From positions 1 to 48,091 of the forward strand of contig NZ_JACIFV010000034.1 in the NCBI RefSeq assembly GCF_014197535.1: a DNA stretch of 48,091 bases. Reading direction: 5' to 3'. Numbering within the stretch: position 1 is the first letter of the stretch; the number at the start of each line of letters is the position of its first letter. Under the pieces are notes generated by a model. That model did no database searches. It was not told where the DNA came from and worked only from the letters and a program-made list of their open reading frames with translations. Shown piece after piece: positions 8,187 through 15,731 of the stretch. Origin of the DNA: Rhizobium aethiopicum. GTDB taxonomy: Bacteria > Pseudomonadota > Alphaproteobacteria > Rhizobiales > Rhizobiaceae. A program made the position numbers and the translations under genes.

Positions 8187-8669
8187 ATGGCCATTATCGA
8201 ACAACGCCTGGCCGAAATGGGTCTGGAATTGCCCGAGCCTTTGAAGGTTCGCGAGGGGCTGCGGTTGCCCTTCGCCTGGGTTCGCCTGCGCGGCAACCGC
8301 GCTTACATTTCCGGTCACGTCGCCTGCAACCGCGATGGAACACTGGCAAATCCCCTTGGCAAGGTGGGTGGCGAGGTTTCGCCGGAGGAGGGTTACGCAT
8401 CGGCGCGGCTCGTTGCGCTCTCCCATCTCGCCAGCCTCAAGCGGGCCGTTGGAGACCTCGATCGGGTCACGGCATGGCTGCGCGTCTTCGCCATGGTGAA
8501 CGTTGCTCCGGACTTCAACGAAACGCCGCTGGTCACCAACGGCTATTCGGATCTGATCCTGGAGCTGTACGGGCCTGACGTCGGCGCCCACGCCCGCTCG
8601 TCCATCGGCATGGCCATCCCCTTGAATGCGCCCGTGAACTGCGAAGCGGAAGTCGAAATCGACGGGTGA
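8187..8669 (+). CDS. RidA/YjgF-family protein (long subfamily)
   Basis: A 160-residue member of the RidA (YjgF/YER057c/UK114) superfamily, of the longer type. Recognisable features are AYISGHVACNRDG near residue 38, the VAPDFNETPLVTNGYSDLI stretch, and C-terminal HARSSIGMAIPLNAPVNCE, which carries the arginine and glutamate that in true RidA line the imine/enamine pocket. RidA deaminates reactive 2-aminoacrylate; the long subgroup is less studied and may act on other imines. GGAGGTG precedes ATG 8187. It may be co-transcribed with the cupin. Confidence 0.85.
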   Translation: MAIIEQRLAEMGLELPEPLKVREGLRLPFAWVRLRGNRAYISGHVACNRDGTLANPLGKVGGEVSPEEGYASARLVALSHLASLKRAVGDLDRVTAWLRVFAMVNVAPDFNETPLVTNGYSDLILELYGPDVGAHARSSIGMAIPLNAPVNCEAEVEIDG

Positions 8670-8687
8670 TTGAAGCGCATCGAACCC

Positions 8688-9158
8688 TTAGTAGACAAAC
8701 GGGTCGACTTCGGCCTGCGCACCGGCCTCCTTTGGATAGATCACGCCCTTGCGCAGGATGATGTTGGCATAGAGCCTGGGCTCGCTGGTCTGGATCAGCG
8801 CATGGGCGGCCCGCACCCGGCCGTAGAAATCCTGGCCGACCAGCGGCACCACCTGGCGATGCGGCTCGTGGCGGGCGCAGCAGTCGATCATCTCCTCGTG
8901 CACCGGATCGAGCTTGTCGCGCTCGGCCTTGACGGTCGAGCGGAAGATCGCTTCCGGCACGAAATGGTCGATCGGCAGCACGCTAAGCACGGCATTGAGC
9001 ACCGGAATGAGGTGGTGGCCGTCGAGCCGGATCAGCCGGCGGGCATGTTCGACGCCGGGATAATTGCCGTCGACGATGGCGATTTCGTCGCCGTGACCCA
9101 TGGCCCGAAGTGTTGCGAGCAATTCCGGGCTCAAGAGCGGATCAAGTCCCTTCAGCAT
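8688..9158 (-). CDS. RbsD/FucU-family sugar mutarotase (divergent)
   Basis: A 156-residue RbsD/FucU protein. These enzymes interconvert ring forms or anomers of ribose or fucose. The N-terminus LLSPELLATLRAMGHGDEIAIVDGNYP keeps the MGHGDE block with the catalytic His, and the C-terminus EPRLYANIILRKGVIYP keeps the YxNxxLxKGV block. The middle differs from classical FucU: where FucU has a SMGPxVIRADG stretch this has HARRLIRLDG, so substrate may differ from the second copy at 41688-42134. The ATG lies inside the end of the ROK regulator gene (17-bp overlap) with AAGGAGG in that coding region, so translation is probably coupled. FrcBCA-type transporters take ribose as well as fructose, so a ribose pyranase-like role is reasonable. 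Confidence 0.8.
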   Translation of the reverse strand: MLKGLDPLLSPELLATLRAMGHGDEIAIVDGNYPGVEHARRLIRLDGHHLIPVLNAVLSVLPIDHFVPEAIFRSTVKAERDKLDPVHEEMIDCCARHEPHRQVVPLVGQDFYGRVRAAHALIQTSEPRLYANIILRKGVIYPKEAGAQAEVDPFVY

Positions 9159-10389
9159 GGTCTACCTCCTTGAAGAGTACGTTCTGATCGGTGAGATAAC
9201 GCGCAAAGATCGGCAGGCTGGCGCCGCCGATGGCGCGTGCCTGCGCGCCGACCGCGCCCTCGATGATTTCGGGCATGACAACGCCCTGCAGGTCGAGCTT
9301 GGCGGCTTCGTCGATCGTCGCCTGCACGATGCGGCTGCGCACCCAATGGGGAAAGCCGCCGTCGATGACGGCGGCGCTGAAATCGACGATCGAGGCGGCG
9401 GCGACGATCGCCTGCGCGAGCGCCTTGGCGGTGTCCTGGATCCACGCCTCCATCGGCCCGCCGAAATCCACCCAGTTCTCGGCCGAATACCAGAGCGGCT
9501 CGGGATCGATGCCGCGCTCACGCAGCATGTTTTCCAAGACGAAGATCGAGGCGATTTCGAGCAGCTGCTTGGTTTCGCCGTTCCTGTCGCGCACGGGCAG
9601 CGGTCCGATTGCGCCCGCCGTGCCGGTACGGCCGGAAAAGATCGCCGAATTCAGGACGATGCCGCCGCCGATGAAGGAGCCGATGAAGAAATAGACGAAG
9701 TCCGGATAAGAGGGGCCGACGCCGAAGACGAGTTCGGCGCCACAGGCGCTGGTCGCATCATTCTGCAGGAAGACGGGGTGGGAGACGCGCGCGGCGATAT
9801 CGGCCTGCAGGTCGACATCCCGCCAGACCTCCATGGCGCCCGGCGGCGCCCCCACCTCTTCGGCCCAGTTCCACAGCTCGAAGGGGGCGGCGATGCCGAG
9901 GCCGGCAATGCGGCTGCGCTGCTTGTCGTCGAGCCGGCTTTCGATCTCCTGAATGCCTGCGGTGACGAAGGCGAGGATGTCATGCGGCAGCGGATAAGCA
10001 TAGGTCTGGTGCAGCTGCATGCGGATGCGGCCGACGAAATCCATCAGCACCAGATCGGCGCTGCGCCGGCCCATCTTCAGGCCGAAGGAATAGACGGCGT
10101 CGGGATTGAGATGCATCGGGATCGACGGCTGGCCGACACGGCCGCGCACCGGCGCCCCGCGCGACAGCAGCCCTTCCTTTTCCAAGACCCGCATGATGAC
10201 CGAGACAGTCTGGGCCGAAAGCCCGCTGCGGCGTGCGATGTCGGCTTTCGACAGAGCGCCGTAAAGGCGCACCAGCGACAGCACGAGCCGTTCGTTATAG
10301 GCGCGCACCCTGACCTGGTTCGCACCACCAGCCGGATTCAAAATTGGTGGCGGGACCGGTGTGTGTTCCGGTCCATCCAATGACGACAT
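9142..10389 (-). CDS. frcR: ROK-family regulator of the frc locus
   Basis: A 415-residue ROK (repressor/ORF/kinase) protein. Residues about 28-85 form a winged helix (SKADIARRSGLSAQTVSVIM). The rest has the ROK sugar-kinase-like fold, but the phosphate-binding DxGxT is replaced (SFGLKMGRRSADLV) and the zinc-binding CxCG..GC cluster is absent (SGRTGTAGAIGPLPV), so it should sense sugar without phosphorylating it. It diverges from frcB across 306 bp that holds a TTAATTCG/CGAATTAA inverted repeat, a likely operator. Position and family match frcR of Sinorhizobium meliloti. It is overlapped downstream by an RbsD/FucU gene. Confidence 0.8.
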   Translation of the reverse strand: MSSLDGPEHTPVPPPILNPAGGANQVRVRAYNERLVLSLVRLYGALSKADIARRSGLSAQTVSVIMRVLEKEGLLSRGAPVRGRVGQPSIPMHLNPDAVYSFGLKMGRRSADLVLMDFVGRIRMQLHQTYAYPLPHDILAFVTAGIQEIESRLDDKQRSRIAGLGIAAPFELWNWAEEVGAPPGAMEVWRDVDLQADIAARVSHPVFLQNDATSACGAELVFGVGPSYPDFVYFFIGSFIGGGIVLNSAIFSGRTGTAGAIGPLPVRDRNGETKQLLEIASIFVLENMLRERGIDPEPLWYSAENWVDFGGPMEAWIQDTAKALAQAIVAAASIVDFSAAVIDGGFPHWVRSRIVQATIDEAAKLDLQGVVMPEIIEGAVGAQARAIGGASLPIFARYLTDQNVLFKEVDHAEGT

Positions 10390-10507
10390 GGCCGCTCCTC
10401 CCGAGCGTTCGCCTCCTGCATTCTCCTCATCGGAACCGATTTAAAACATGCAGCAGCTCGAAGCCGTACAGCCTCCTTCGCGTCTGAGACACGCGGCGCC
10501 GTACATC

Positions 10508-10545
10508 TTAATTCGGTCGAGCATGCCACATCGAATTAATAATTC
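10508..10545. promoter_or_regulatory. Candidate FrcR operator
   Basis: TTAATTCG (10508-10515) and CGAATTAA (10532-10539) are perfect inverted 8-mers with 16 bp between them; the right arm is also part of the 13-bp palindrome GAATTAATAATTC (10533-10545). The block is AT-rich against a GC-rich background and lies just upstream of the likely frcB -35. ROK regulators such as Mlc and NagC bind comparable AT-rich inverted repeats containing TTC/GAA. Binding itself is inferred. Confidence 0.5.
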
Positions 10546-10560
10546 AATTGGATTTATTTA

Positions 10561-10589
10561 TTGACAAGGAGATTTCTTTCGCTCTTAAT
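10561..10589 (+). promoter_or_regulatory. Putative frcB promoter
   Basis: TTGACA at 10561-10566, a 17-bp spacer, then CTTAAT at 10584-10589. This fits a vegetative alphaproteobacterial promoter with a strong -35 and a weaker -10. It would give a leader of about 100 nt before the frcB ATG and places the candidate FrcR operator immediately upstream. Confidence 0.5.
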
Positions 10590-10695
10590 TGCCATCGTCA
10601 AGGACATGGCTTTGGAGCGACAGCGACTGAGCGAAGTGTCATATTTGAAAATTCCGGCCCGCAGGTGCGGCGCCGGCAAACTCTGGGAGGAGTTC

Positions 10696-11715
10696 ATGAA
10701 GAAATCAGTTCTCGCTTTTGGCGCGCTCGCGCTCGGTGTTGCTTTTTCTGCTCCGGCGATGGCGGCTGACGTTTCCGCCTGCCTCATCACCAAGACCGAC
10801 ACCAATCCTTTCTTCGTCAAGATGAAGGAAGGTGCGACGGCCAAGGCCAAGGAACTCGGCGTTTCGCTGAAGTCCTATGCCGGCAAGATCGACGGTGACA
10901 GCGAAAGCCAGGTCGCAGCGATCGAAAGCTGCATCGCAGACGGCGCCAAGGGCATCCTGCTGACGGCCTCCGACACCAAGGGCATCGTGCCTGCGGTCAA
11001 GAAGGCCCGCGACGCCGGCCTGCTGGTCATCGCGCTGGACACGCCGCTCGAGCCGGCTGATGCCGCCGACGCCACCTTCGCCACCGACAACCTGCTCGCC
11101 GGCAAGCTGATCGGCCAGTGGGCCAAGGAAACCCTCGGGGACAAGGCCAAGGACGCCAAGGTCGGCTTCCTCGACCTGACGCCGTCGCAGCCGACGGTCG
11201 ACGTTCTGCGCGACCAGGGCTTCATGATGGGCTTCGGCATCGACCCGAAGAACCCCGACAAGATCGGCGACGAAGACGACAAGCGTATCGTCGGCCATGA
11301 TGTGACGAACGGCAACGAAGAAGGCGGCCGCAAGGCCATGGAAAACCTTCTGCAGAAGGATCCGAGCATCAACGTCATCCACACGATCAACGAGCCGGCC
11401 GCTGTCGGCGCTTACCAGGCGCTGAAGGCCGTCGGCATGGAAAAGAACGTGCTGATCGTCTCGGTTGACGGCGGCTGCCCGGGCGTCAAGTCGGTCAAGG
11501 AAGGCGTCATCGGCGCTACCTCGCAGCAATATCCGCTGCTGATGGCGTCGCTCGGCATCGAGGCGATCAAGAAGTTCGCCGACTCGGGTGAAAAGCCGAA
11601 GCCGACCGAAGGCAAGTCTTTCTTCGACACCGGTGTTTCGCTCGTCACCGACAAGCCGGTCTCCGGCCTCAAGTCGATCGACACCAAGGAAGGCACGGAC
11701 AAGTGCTGGGGCTGA
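10696..11715 (+). CDS. frcB: Sugar-binding periplasmic protein FrcB
   Basis: A 339-residue periplasmic substrate-binding protein of the RbsB/PBP1-type family. A signal peptide is clear: MKKS, then a hydrophobic stretch ending AMAA before DVSACLITK. ATG 10696 has GGGAGGAG just upstream and gives that signal; in-frame starts further upstream do not. Conserved features include TNPFFVKMKEG, the VIALDTPLEPAD hinge region and VSVDGGCPGVK. It is first in a four-gene operon, separated from the permease by a hairpin terminator so that it can be made in excess. By homology and gene order to S. meliloti frcBCAK it should bind fructose, mannose and ribose. Confidence 0.9.
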   Translation: MKKSVLAFGALALGVAFSAPAMAADVSACLITKTDTNPFFVKMKEGATAKAKELGVSLKSYAGKIDGDSESQVAAIESCIADGAKGILLTASDTKGIVPAVKKARDAGLLVIALDTPLEPADAADATFATDNLLAGKLIGQWAKETLGDKAKDAKVGFLDLTPSQPTVDVLRDQGFMMGFGIDPKNPDKIGDEDDKRIVGHDVTNGNEEGGRKAMENLLQKDPSINVIHTINEPAAVGAYQALKAVGMEKNVLIVSVDGGCPGVKSVKEGVIGATSQQYPLLMASLGIEAIKKFADSGEKPKPTEGKSFFDTGVSLVTDKPVSGLKSIDTKEGTDKCWG

Positions 11716-11737
11716 GCCCGATCTCTTGAAAGAGCAG

Positions 11738-11766
11738 ACGGCCGGGGCTTGATCCCCGGCCGTTTT
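11738..11766 (+). terminator. Hairpin with U-tract between frcB and frcC
   Basis: ACGGCCGGGG, a 6-nt loop and CCCCGGCCGT make a perfect 10-bp stem followed by TTTT. It lies 22 bp after the frcB stop and 102 bp before frcC. In binding-protein-dependent operons such elements stop or stabilise most transcripts after the first gene, so the binding protein outnumbers the membrane parts. Confidence 0.8.
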
Positions 11767-11828
11767 GGACGGACGATGGGCCGTCGCTCCACCGGCTAAG
11801 CAACGAACGGATCAAACAGGAGTGACGG

Positions 11829-11861
11829 CCTCCGCGCGGGTTCGGCGCGCGGATGCGGAGG
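11829..11861 (+). promoter_or_regulatory. Stem-loop covering the frcC ribosome-binding site
   Basis: CCTCCGC at 11829-11835 pairs with GCGGAGG at 11855-11861, with further CGCG pairing inside. The right arm is part of the GGAGGAGG Shine-Dalgarno of frcC. Folding would reduce frcC translation and add to the effect of the upstream terminator. The pairing is seen; the regulatory effect is inferred. Confidence 0.4.
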
Positions 11862-11868
11862 AGGAACC

Positions 11869-12933
11869 ATGACCGGAGCACAGGAATTCGAACGCGTCCT
11901 CGACGGCAGCGACAAGAACGTCGCCTCCTTCGAGCACCAGAGCGTCCCGCTGATCAAGCGCGCCCAGCATTTTCTGCACTCGACACCGGCCGCCGTGCCG
12001 CTGATCGTATTGGTATTGGCGATCATCATTTTCGGGATGGCGCTCGGCGGACGTTTTTTCTCGTCCTATACGTTGACGCTGATCCTGCAGCAGATCGCCA
12101 TCGTCGGCATTCTCGGCGCGGCCCAGACGCTGGTCATCCTGACGGCCGGCATCGATCTTTCGATCGGCGTCATCATGGTGATCTCGGCCGTCATCATGGG
12201 CAATGTCGCGATCACCTACGGCATACCGACGCCGATCGCGGTGATTGGAGGCCTTCTGGTCGGCGGCCTGTGCGGCCTGCTGAACGGTGCCCTTGTCGCC
12301 TTCATGAAGCTGCCGCCCTTCATCGTCACGCTCGGCACCTGGAACATCGTTATGGCGACGAATTTCATCTATTCCGCCAATGAGACGATCCGCGACACCG
12401 ACGTCGACGAACAGGCGCCGCTGCTGCATCTTTTCGCCGCGAGCTTCAAGGTAGGCAGCGCCGTGCTCACCCTCGGCGTCATCGCCATGGTGCTGCTCGT
12501 CCTCCTGCTCTGGTACATCCTCAATCACACCGCCTGGGGTCGGCATGTCTATGCGGTCGGCGACGATCCGGAAGCGGCCAAGCTTTCCGGTATCCAGACC
12601 AAGAAGGTGCTGCTGACCGTCTATACGATTTCGGGCGTCATCGCCGCCTTCGCCGCCTGGGTCTCGATCGGCCGCAACGGCTCGATTTCGCCGTCCTCGG
12701 CGGTGACCGATTATAACCTCCAGGCGATTACCGCGACCGTGATCGGCGGCATCTCGCTCTTCGGCGGCCGCGGTTCCATTCTCGGCACGCTGTTCGGCGC
12801 CATGATCGTCGGCGTCGTGTCGATGGGCCTCAACATGCTCGGCGCCGATCCGCAATGGAAAGTCCTTTTGACCGGCGTGCTGATCATCGCCGCCGTCGCC
12901 ATCGATCAGTGGATCAGAAAGGTTTCGGTATGA
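11869..12933 (+). CDS. frcC: Sugar ABC transporter permease FrcC
   Basis: A 354-residue integral membrane permease of the RbsC/AraH family. A soluble N-terminus of about 45 residues precedes roughly ten hydrophobic helices. Family signatures include TLVILTAGIDLSIGVIM near residue 88, the GGLCGLLNGALV helix, FIVTLGTWNIV, and AVIGGISLFGGRGSILGTL near the C-terminus. It forms the channel through which FrcB delivers sugar, powered by FrcA. Its stop codon overlaps the frcA start in ATGA (12930-12933), so the two are translationally coupled. ATG 11869 has a strong GGAGGAGG site. Confidence 0.92.
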   Translation: MTGAQEFERVLDGSDKNVASFEHQSVPLIKRAQHFLHSTPAAVPLIVLVLAIIIFGMALGGRFFSSYTLTLILQQIAIVGILGAAQTLVILTAGIDLSIGVIMVISAVIMGNVAITYGIPTPIAVIGGLLVGGLCGLLNGALVAFMKLPPFIVTLGTWNIVMATNFIYSANETIRDTDVDEQAPLLHLFAASFKVGSAVLTLGVIAMVLLVLLLWYILNHTAWGRHVYAVGDDPEAAKLSGIQTKKVLLTVYTISGVIAAFAAWVSIGRNGSISPSSAVTDYNLQAITATVIGGISLFGGRGSILGTLFGAMIVGVVSMGLNMLGADPQWKVLLTGVLIIAAVAIDQWIRKVSV

Positions 12934-13718
12934 CCATGGCTGTCGAACCCATTCTCACCGCCCGCGGCCTCGTCAAGCGTTATGGACGCGTGACCGCGCT
13001 CGACAATGCCGATTTCGACCTCTACCCGGGTGAAATCCTTGCCGTCATCGGCGATAACGGCGCCGGCAAGTCGTCGCTGATCAAGGCGATTTCAGGCGCG
13101 GTCACCCCCGACGAGGGCGTGATCACGCTCGAAGGCCGGCAGGTGCAATTCCGCTCACCGATGGAGGCGCGCGAAGCCGGCATCGAGACCGTCTACCAGA
13201 ACCTTGCTCTGTCGCCGGCACTGTCGATCGCCGACAACATGTTTCTCGGCCGCGAGATCCGCAAAAAGGGCCCACTCGGCTCGCTGTTGCGCATGCTCGA
13301 CCGGCCGGCCATGGAAAAGCTGGCGCGTAACAAGCTGTCCGAACTCGGCCTGATGACCATCCAGAACATCAATCAGGCGGTGGAGACGCTCTCCGGCGGT
13401 CAGCGCCAGGGTGTCGCCGTCGCCCGCGCCGCCGCCTTCGGCTCCAAGGTCATCATCATGGACGAACCGACGGCCGCCCTCGGCGTCAAGGAAAGCCGGC
13501 GCGTGCTGGAACTGATCCTCGACGTGCGCGCCCGCGGCCTGCCGATCGTGCTGATCTCGCACAACATGCCGCATGTCTTCGAGGTCGCCGACCGGATCCA
13601 TATCCACCGTCTCGGCCGGCGGCTGACGGTGATCAATCCGAAGGAATACACCATGTCGGACGCCGTCGCCTTCATGACCGGCGCCAAGGCGGTGCCGACG
13701 GAGCCCGTCGCGGCATGA
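12930..13718 (+). CDS. frcA: Sugar ABC transporter ATPase FrcA
   Basis: A 262-residue ATPase with a single nucleotide-binding domain, unlike the two-domain RbsA type seen at 38833-40386. Walker A is GDNGAGKS at residues 41-48, the signature is LSGGQRQGVAVARA, Walker B is VIIMDEPTAALG, and the switch His is in VLISHNMPH. It should act as a homodimer under FrcC. The start at 12930 overlaps the frcC stop; its own stop overlaps the frcK start in another ATGA (13715-13718). Confidence 0.92.
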   Translation: MTMAVEPILTARGLVKRYGRVTALDNADFDLYPGEILAVIGDNGAGKSSLIKAISGAVTPDEGVITLEGRQVQFRSPMEAREAGIETVYQNLALSPALSIADNMFLGREIRKKGPLGSLLRMLDRPAMEKLARNKLSELGLMTIQNINQAVETLSGGQRQGVAVARAAAFGSKVIIMDEPTAALGVKESRRVLELILDVRARGLPIVLISHNMPHVFEVADRIHIHRLGRRLTVINPKEYTMSDAVAFMTGAKAVPTEPVAA

Positions 13719-14347
13719 GCATCCGCATCGACGACATCGCCGGCGAGGTGCTTTCCCGCGCCGGCGATGCCAAACGTTTCCTGATTGCCGTCGCCGGGCC
13801 GCCGGGGGCCGGCAAGTCGACCATGGCCGACAATCTGGCGGCAGCGCTGAAAGCCAAAGGCGAAAGCGCCGCAGTCCTGCCGATGGACGGCTTCCACATG
13901 GACAATGCCATCCTGATCGAACGCGGCCTCTTGGCGCGCAAGGGCATTCCCGAGACCTTCGATGTCAGAGGCTTCCTCGATATCATCCGCGCTGTCCGCC
14001 GGGCCGACCAGGAGGTTCTGGCGCCGGTCTTCGACCGTTCCCGCGAACTCGCCATCGCTTCCGCCCGGCCGATCGATCCCAAGGACCGTTTCATCATCGT
14101 CGAGGGCAATTATCTGCTCTTCACGCAGGGCAAATGGGCCGAGCTCGACGGCATCTTCGATTTTTCGATCATGCTGGCGCCGCCGATCGAGGTGCTCGAG
14201 GAGCGGCTCTGGGCGCGCTGGCGCGGTTACAACCTCGATGAGGAGGCGGCCAGCGCCAAGGTCTACGGCAACGACCTGCCGAACGGCCGGCTGATCCTGG
14301 AAAACCGCCGCCCGGCCGACGTGACGCTGGAGATCGCGCTGGCGTGA
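13715..14347 (+). CDS. frcK: FrcK, putative kinase of the phosphoribulokinase/uridine kinase family
   Basis: A 210-residue P-loop kinase. GPPGAGKS sits at residues 28-35, followed by VLPMDGFHMDN, the conserved aspartate block of uridine kinase / pantothenate kinase-like proteins, and IIVEGNYLLF. It ends the frc operon by gene overlap with frcA. The substrate is not established; an imported sugar or a nucleoside is the natural guess. Dedicated fructose phosphorylation is more likely done by the PfkB-type fructokinase at 19419-20345. Confidence 0.85.
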   Translation: MSIRIDDIAGEVLSRAGDAKRFLIAVAGPPGAGKSTMADNLAAALKAKGESAAVLPMDGFHMDNAILIERGLLARKGIPETFDVRGFLDIIRAVRRADQEVLAPVFDRSRELAIASARPIDPKDRFIIVEGNYLLFTQGKWAELDGIFDFSIMLAPPIEVLEERLWARWRGYNLDEEAASAKVYGNDLPNGRLILENRRPADVTLEIALA

Positions 14348-14425
14348 TGCTGCGGCGATCGGCTTGACGACCATGCCGGCTGAACCTGTGCAGCGGTGGG
14401 ATGCGACATGCAGGAAATTGCGTTG

Positions 14426-14463
14426 AAGCGCCTCGCATGAATCAATTTCAATGCGACGCGCTT
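14426..14463. repeat. Imperfect palindrome between frcK and pyrC
   Basis: AAGCGCCTCGCATGA pairs with TCAATGCGACGCGCTT across a short AT-rich loop with few mismatches. It resembles a common rhizobial extragenic palindrome ending GCGCTTTAG. It may serve as the end of the frc transcript, although no long U-tract follows. Confidence 0.5.
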
Positions 14464-14505
14464 TAGTGCTATCAGGCCGCAGACGCATCGCTTCGGAGGC
14501 CTGCC

Positions 14506-15546
14506 ATGCAATCGATCACCATCCGCCGTCCCGACGACTGGCACCTGCATCTGCGCGACGGCGCCATGCTGGAAGGCGTGATCGCCGATACGAGCCGCAC
14601 CTTCGCCCGCGCCATCATCATGCCCAATCTGGTGCCGCCGGTCGTCACTACTGCGGATGCGAAGGCCTATCGCGAGCGCATCCTTAAGGCACTGCCGGAC
14701 GGCCACCGCTTCCAGCCGCTGATGACGCTTTATCTGACCGAACACACCAGCCCCGACGATGTGGCGGAGGGTGCAAAGAGCGGCCTCATCACCGCCGTCA
14801 AGCTTTATCCCGCCGGCGCCACCACCAATTCGCATGGCGGTGTGCGCGACATGGAGAAGGCGATCCCGGTGCTCGAGCGCATGGCCGAGATCGGTCTGCC
14901 GCTCTGCGTCCATGGCGAGGTGACGACGCCTGAGGTCGATATCTTCGATCGCGAGGCGGTCTTCATCGACACCGTGCTCGATCCGCTGCGCCGGCGCCTG
15001 CCCGAGCTGAAGGTGACGATGGAGCATGTGACGACATCGGATGGCATCGATTACATCAAGGCGGCCAAGTCCAATCTCGCCGGCTCGATCACCACCCACC
15101 ATCTGATCATCAACCGCAACGCCATCCTCGTCGGCGGCATCCGCCCGCATTATTACTGCCTGCCGGTCGCCAAGCGCGAGAACCACCGGCTGGCGCTACG
15201 CGCCGCCGCCGTCAGCGGCGACAAGCGCTTCTTCCTCGGCACCGATTCCGCCCCGCATGTCGATCCGCTGAAGGAATGCGCCTGCGGCTGTGCCGGCATC
15301 TACACCTCGATCAATACGATGAGCTGCCTTGCCCATGTCTTCGAAGAGGAGGGCGCTCTCGACAGGCTCGAAGCCTTCGCTTCATTGAACGGGCCGGCCT
15401 GGTACGGGCTGTCGCCGAACGAGGAACGGATCACGCTGTCGAAGCAGGCCGAACCCGTCGACTTTCCCGCCAAGATAGAAACCGGCGCTGGTCCGGTGAC
15501 TGTCTTCGATCCGATGTTTCCCCTGCATTGGCAGGTAGTGGCGTAG
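14506..15546 (+). CDS. pyrC: Dihydroorotase (homodimeric type)
   Basis: A 346-residue dihydroorotase, the third step of pyrimidine biosynthesis (carbamoyl-aspartate to dihydroorotate). The zinc-binding HLH motif is in DDWHLHLRDG near residue 13; the carboxylated lysine lies in ITAVKLYPAGAT near residue 101; further ligands are in LCVHGEV and TTHHLIINR; the catalytic aspartate is in FFLGTDSAPH. Length and motifs match the E. coli PyrC class rather than the longer class I enzymes. GGAGG lies about 6 bp before ATG 14506. pyrE of the same pathway is 3.1 kb downstream, not in the same operon. Confidence 0.95.
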   Translation: MQSITIRRPDDWHLHLRDGAMLEGVIADTSRTFARAIIMPNLVPPVVTTADAKAYRERILKALPDGHRFQPLMTLYLTEHTSPDDVAEGAKSGLITAVKLYPAGATTNSHGGVRDMEKAIPVLERMAEIGLPLCVHGEVTTPEVDIFDREAVFIDTVLDPLRRRLPELKVTMEHVTTSDGIDYIKAAKSNLAGSITTHHLIINRNAILVGGIRPHYYCLPVAKRENHRLALRAAAVSGDKRFFLGTDSAPHVDPLKECACGCAGIYTSINTMSCLAHVFEEEGALDRLEAFASLNGPAWYGLSPNEERITLSKQAEPVDFPAKIETGAGPVTVFDPMFPLHWQVVA

Positions 15547-15563
15547 GGACTCCCTCAAGCGTT

Positions 15564-15580
15564 TTCTATTTTAAATAGAA
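15564..15580. repeat. 17-bp AT-rich palindrome
   Basis: TTCTATTTTAAATAGAA is a perfect inverted repeat around a single central base, 18 bp after the pyrC stop and 152 bp before the diguanylate cyclase ATG. In such a GC-rich genome it stands out. It may be a regulator site for the cyclase or part of a terminator; the sequence alone cannot decide. Confidence 0.4.
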
Positions 15581-15731
15581 TATTCATGCTAAGTGGCGCA
15601 CGGACGTTAGACGCCTAACATTTTCATTGTGCAATGCATCATTTGTTAACGGATGCATAAGACATTTCTCTCCGCGGAACCCCCACGTTGCCAATTATCT
15701 GGCGCGCCACCGCTGCGGAGACTGAAGAAGC

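Noticed and set aside
9100..10383. A 427-codon plus-strand open frame opposite the ROK regulator
   Set aside because: Antisense shadow; the ROK fold and HTH on the other strand explain the region.
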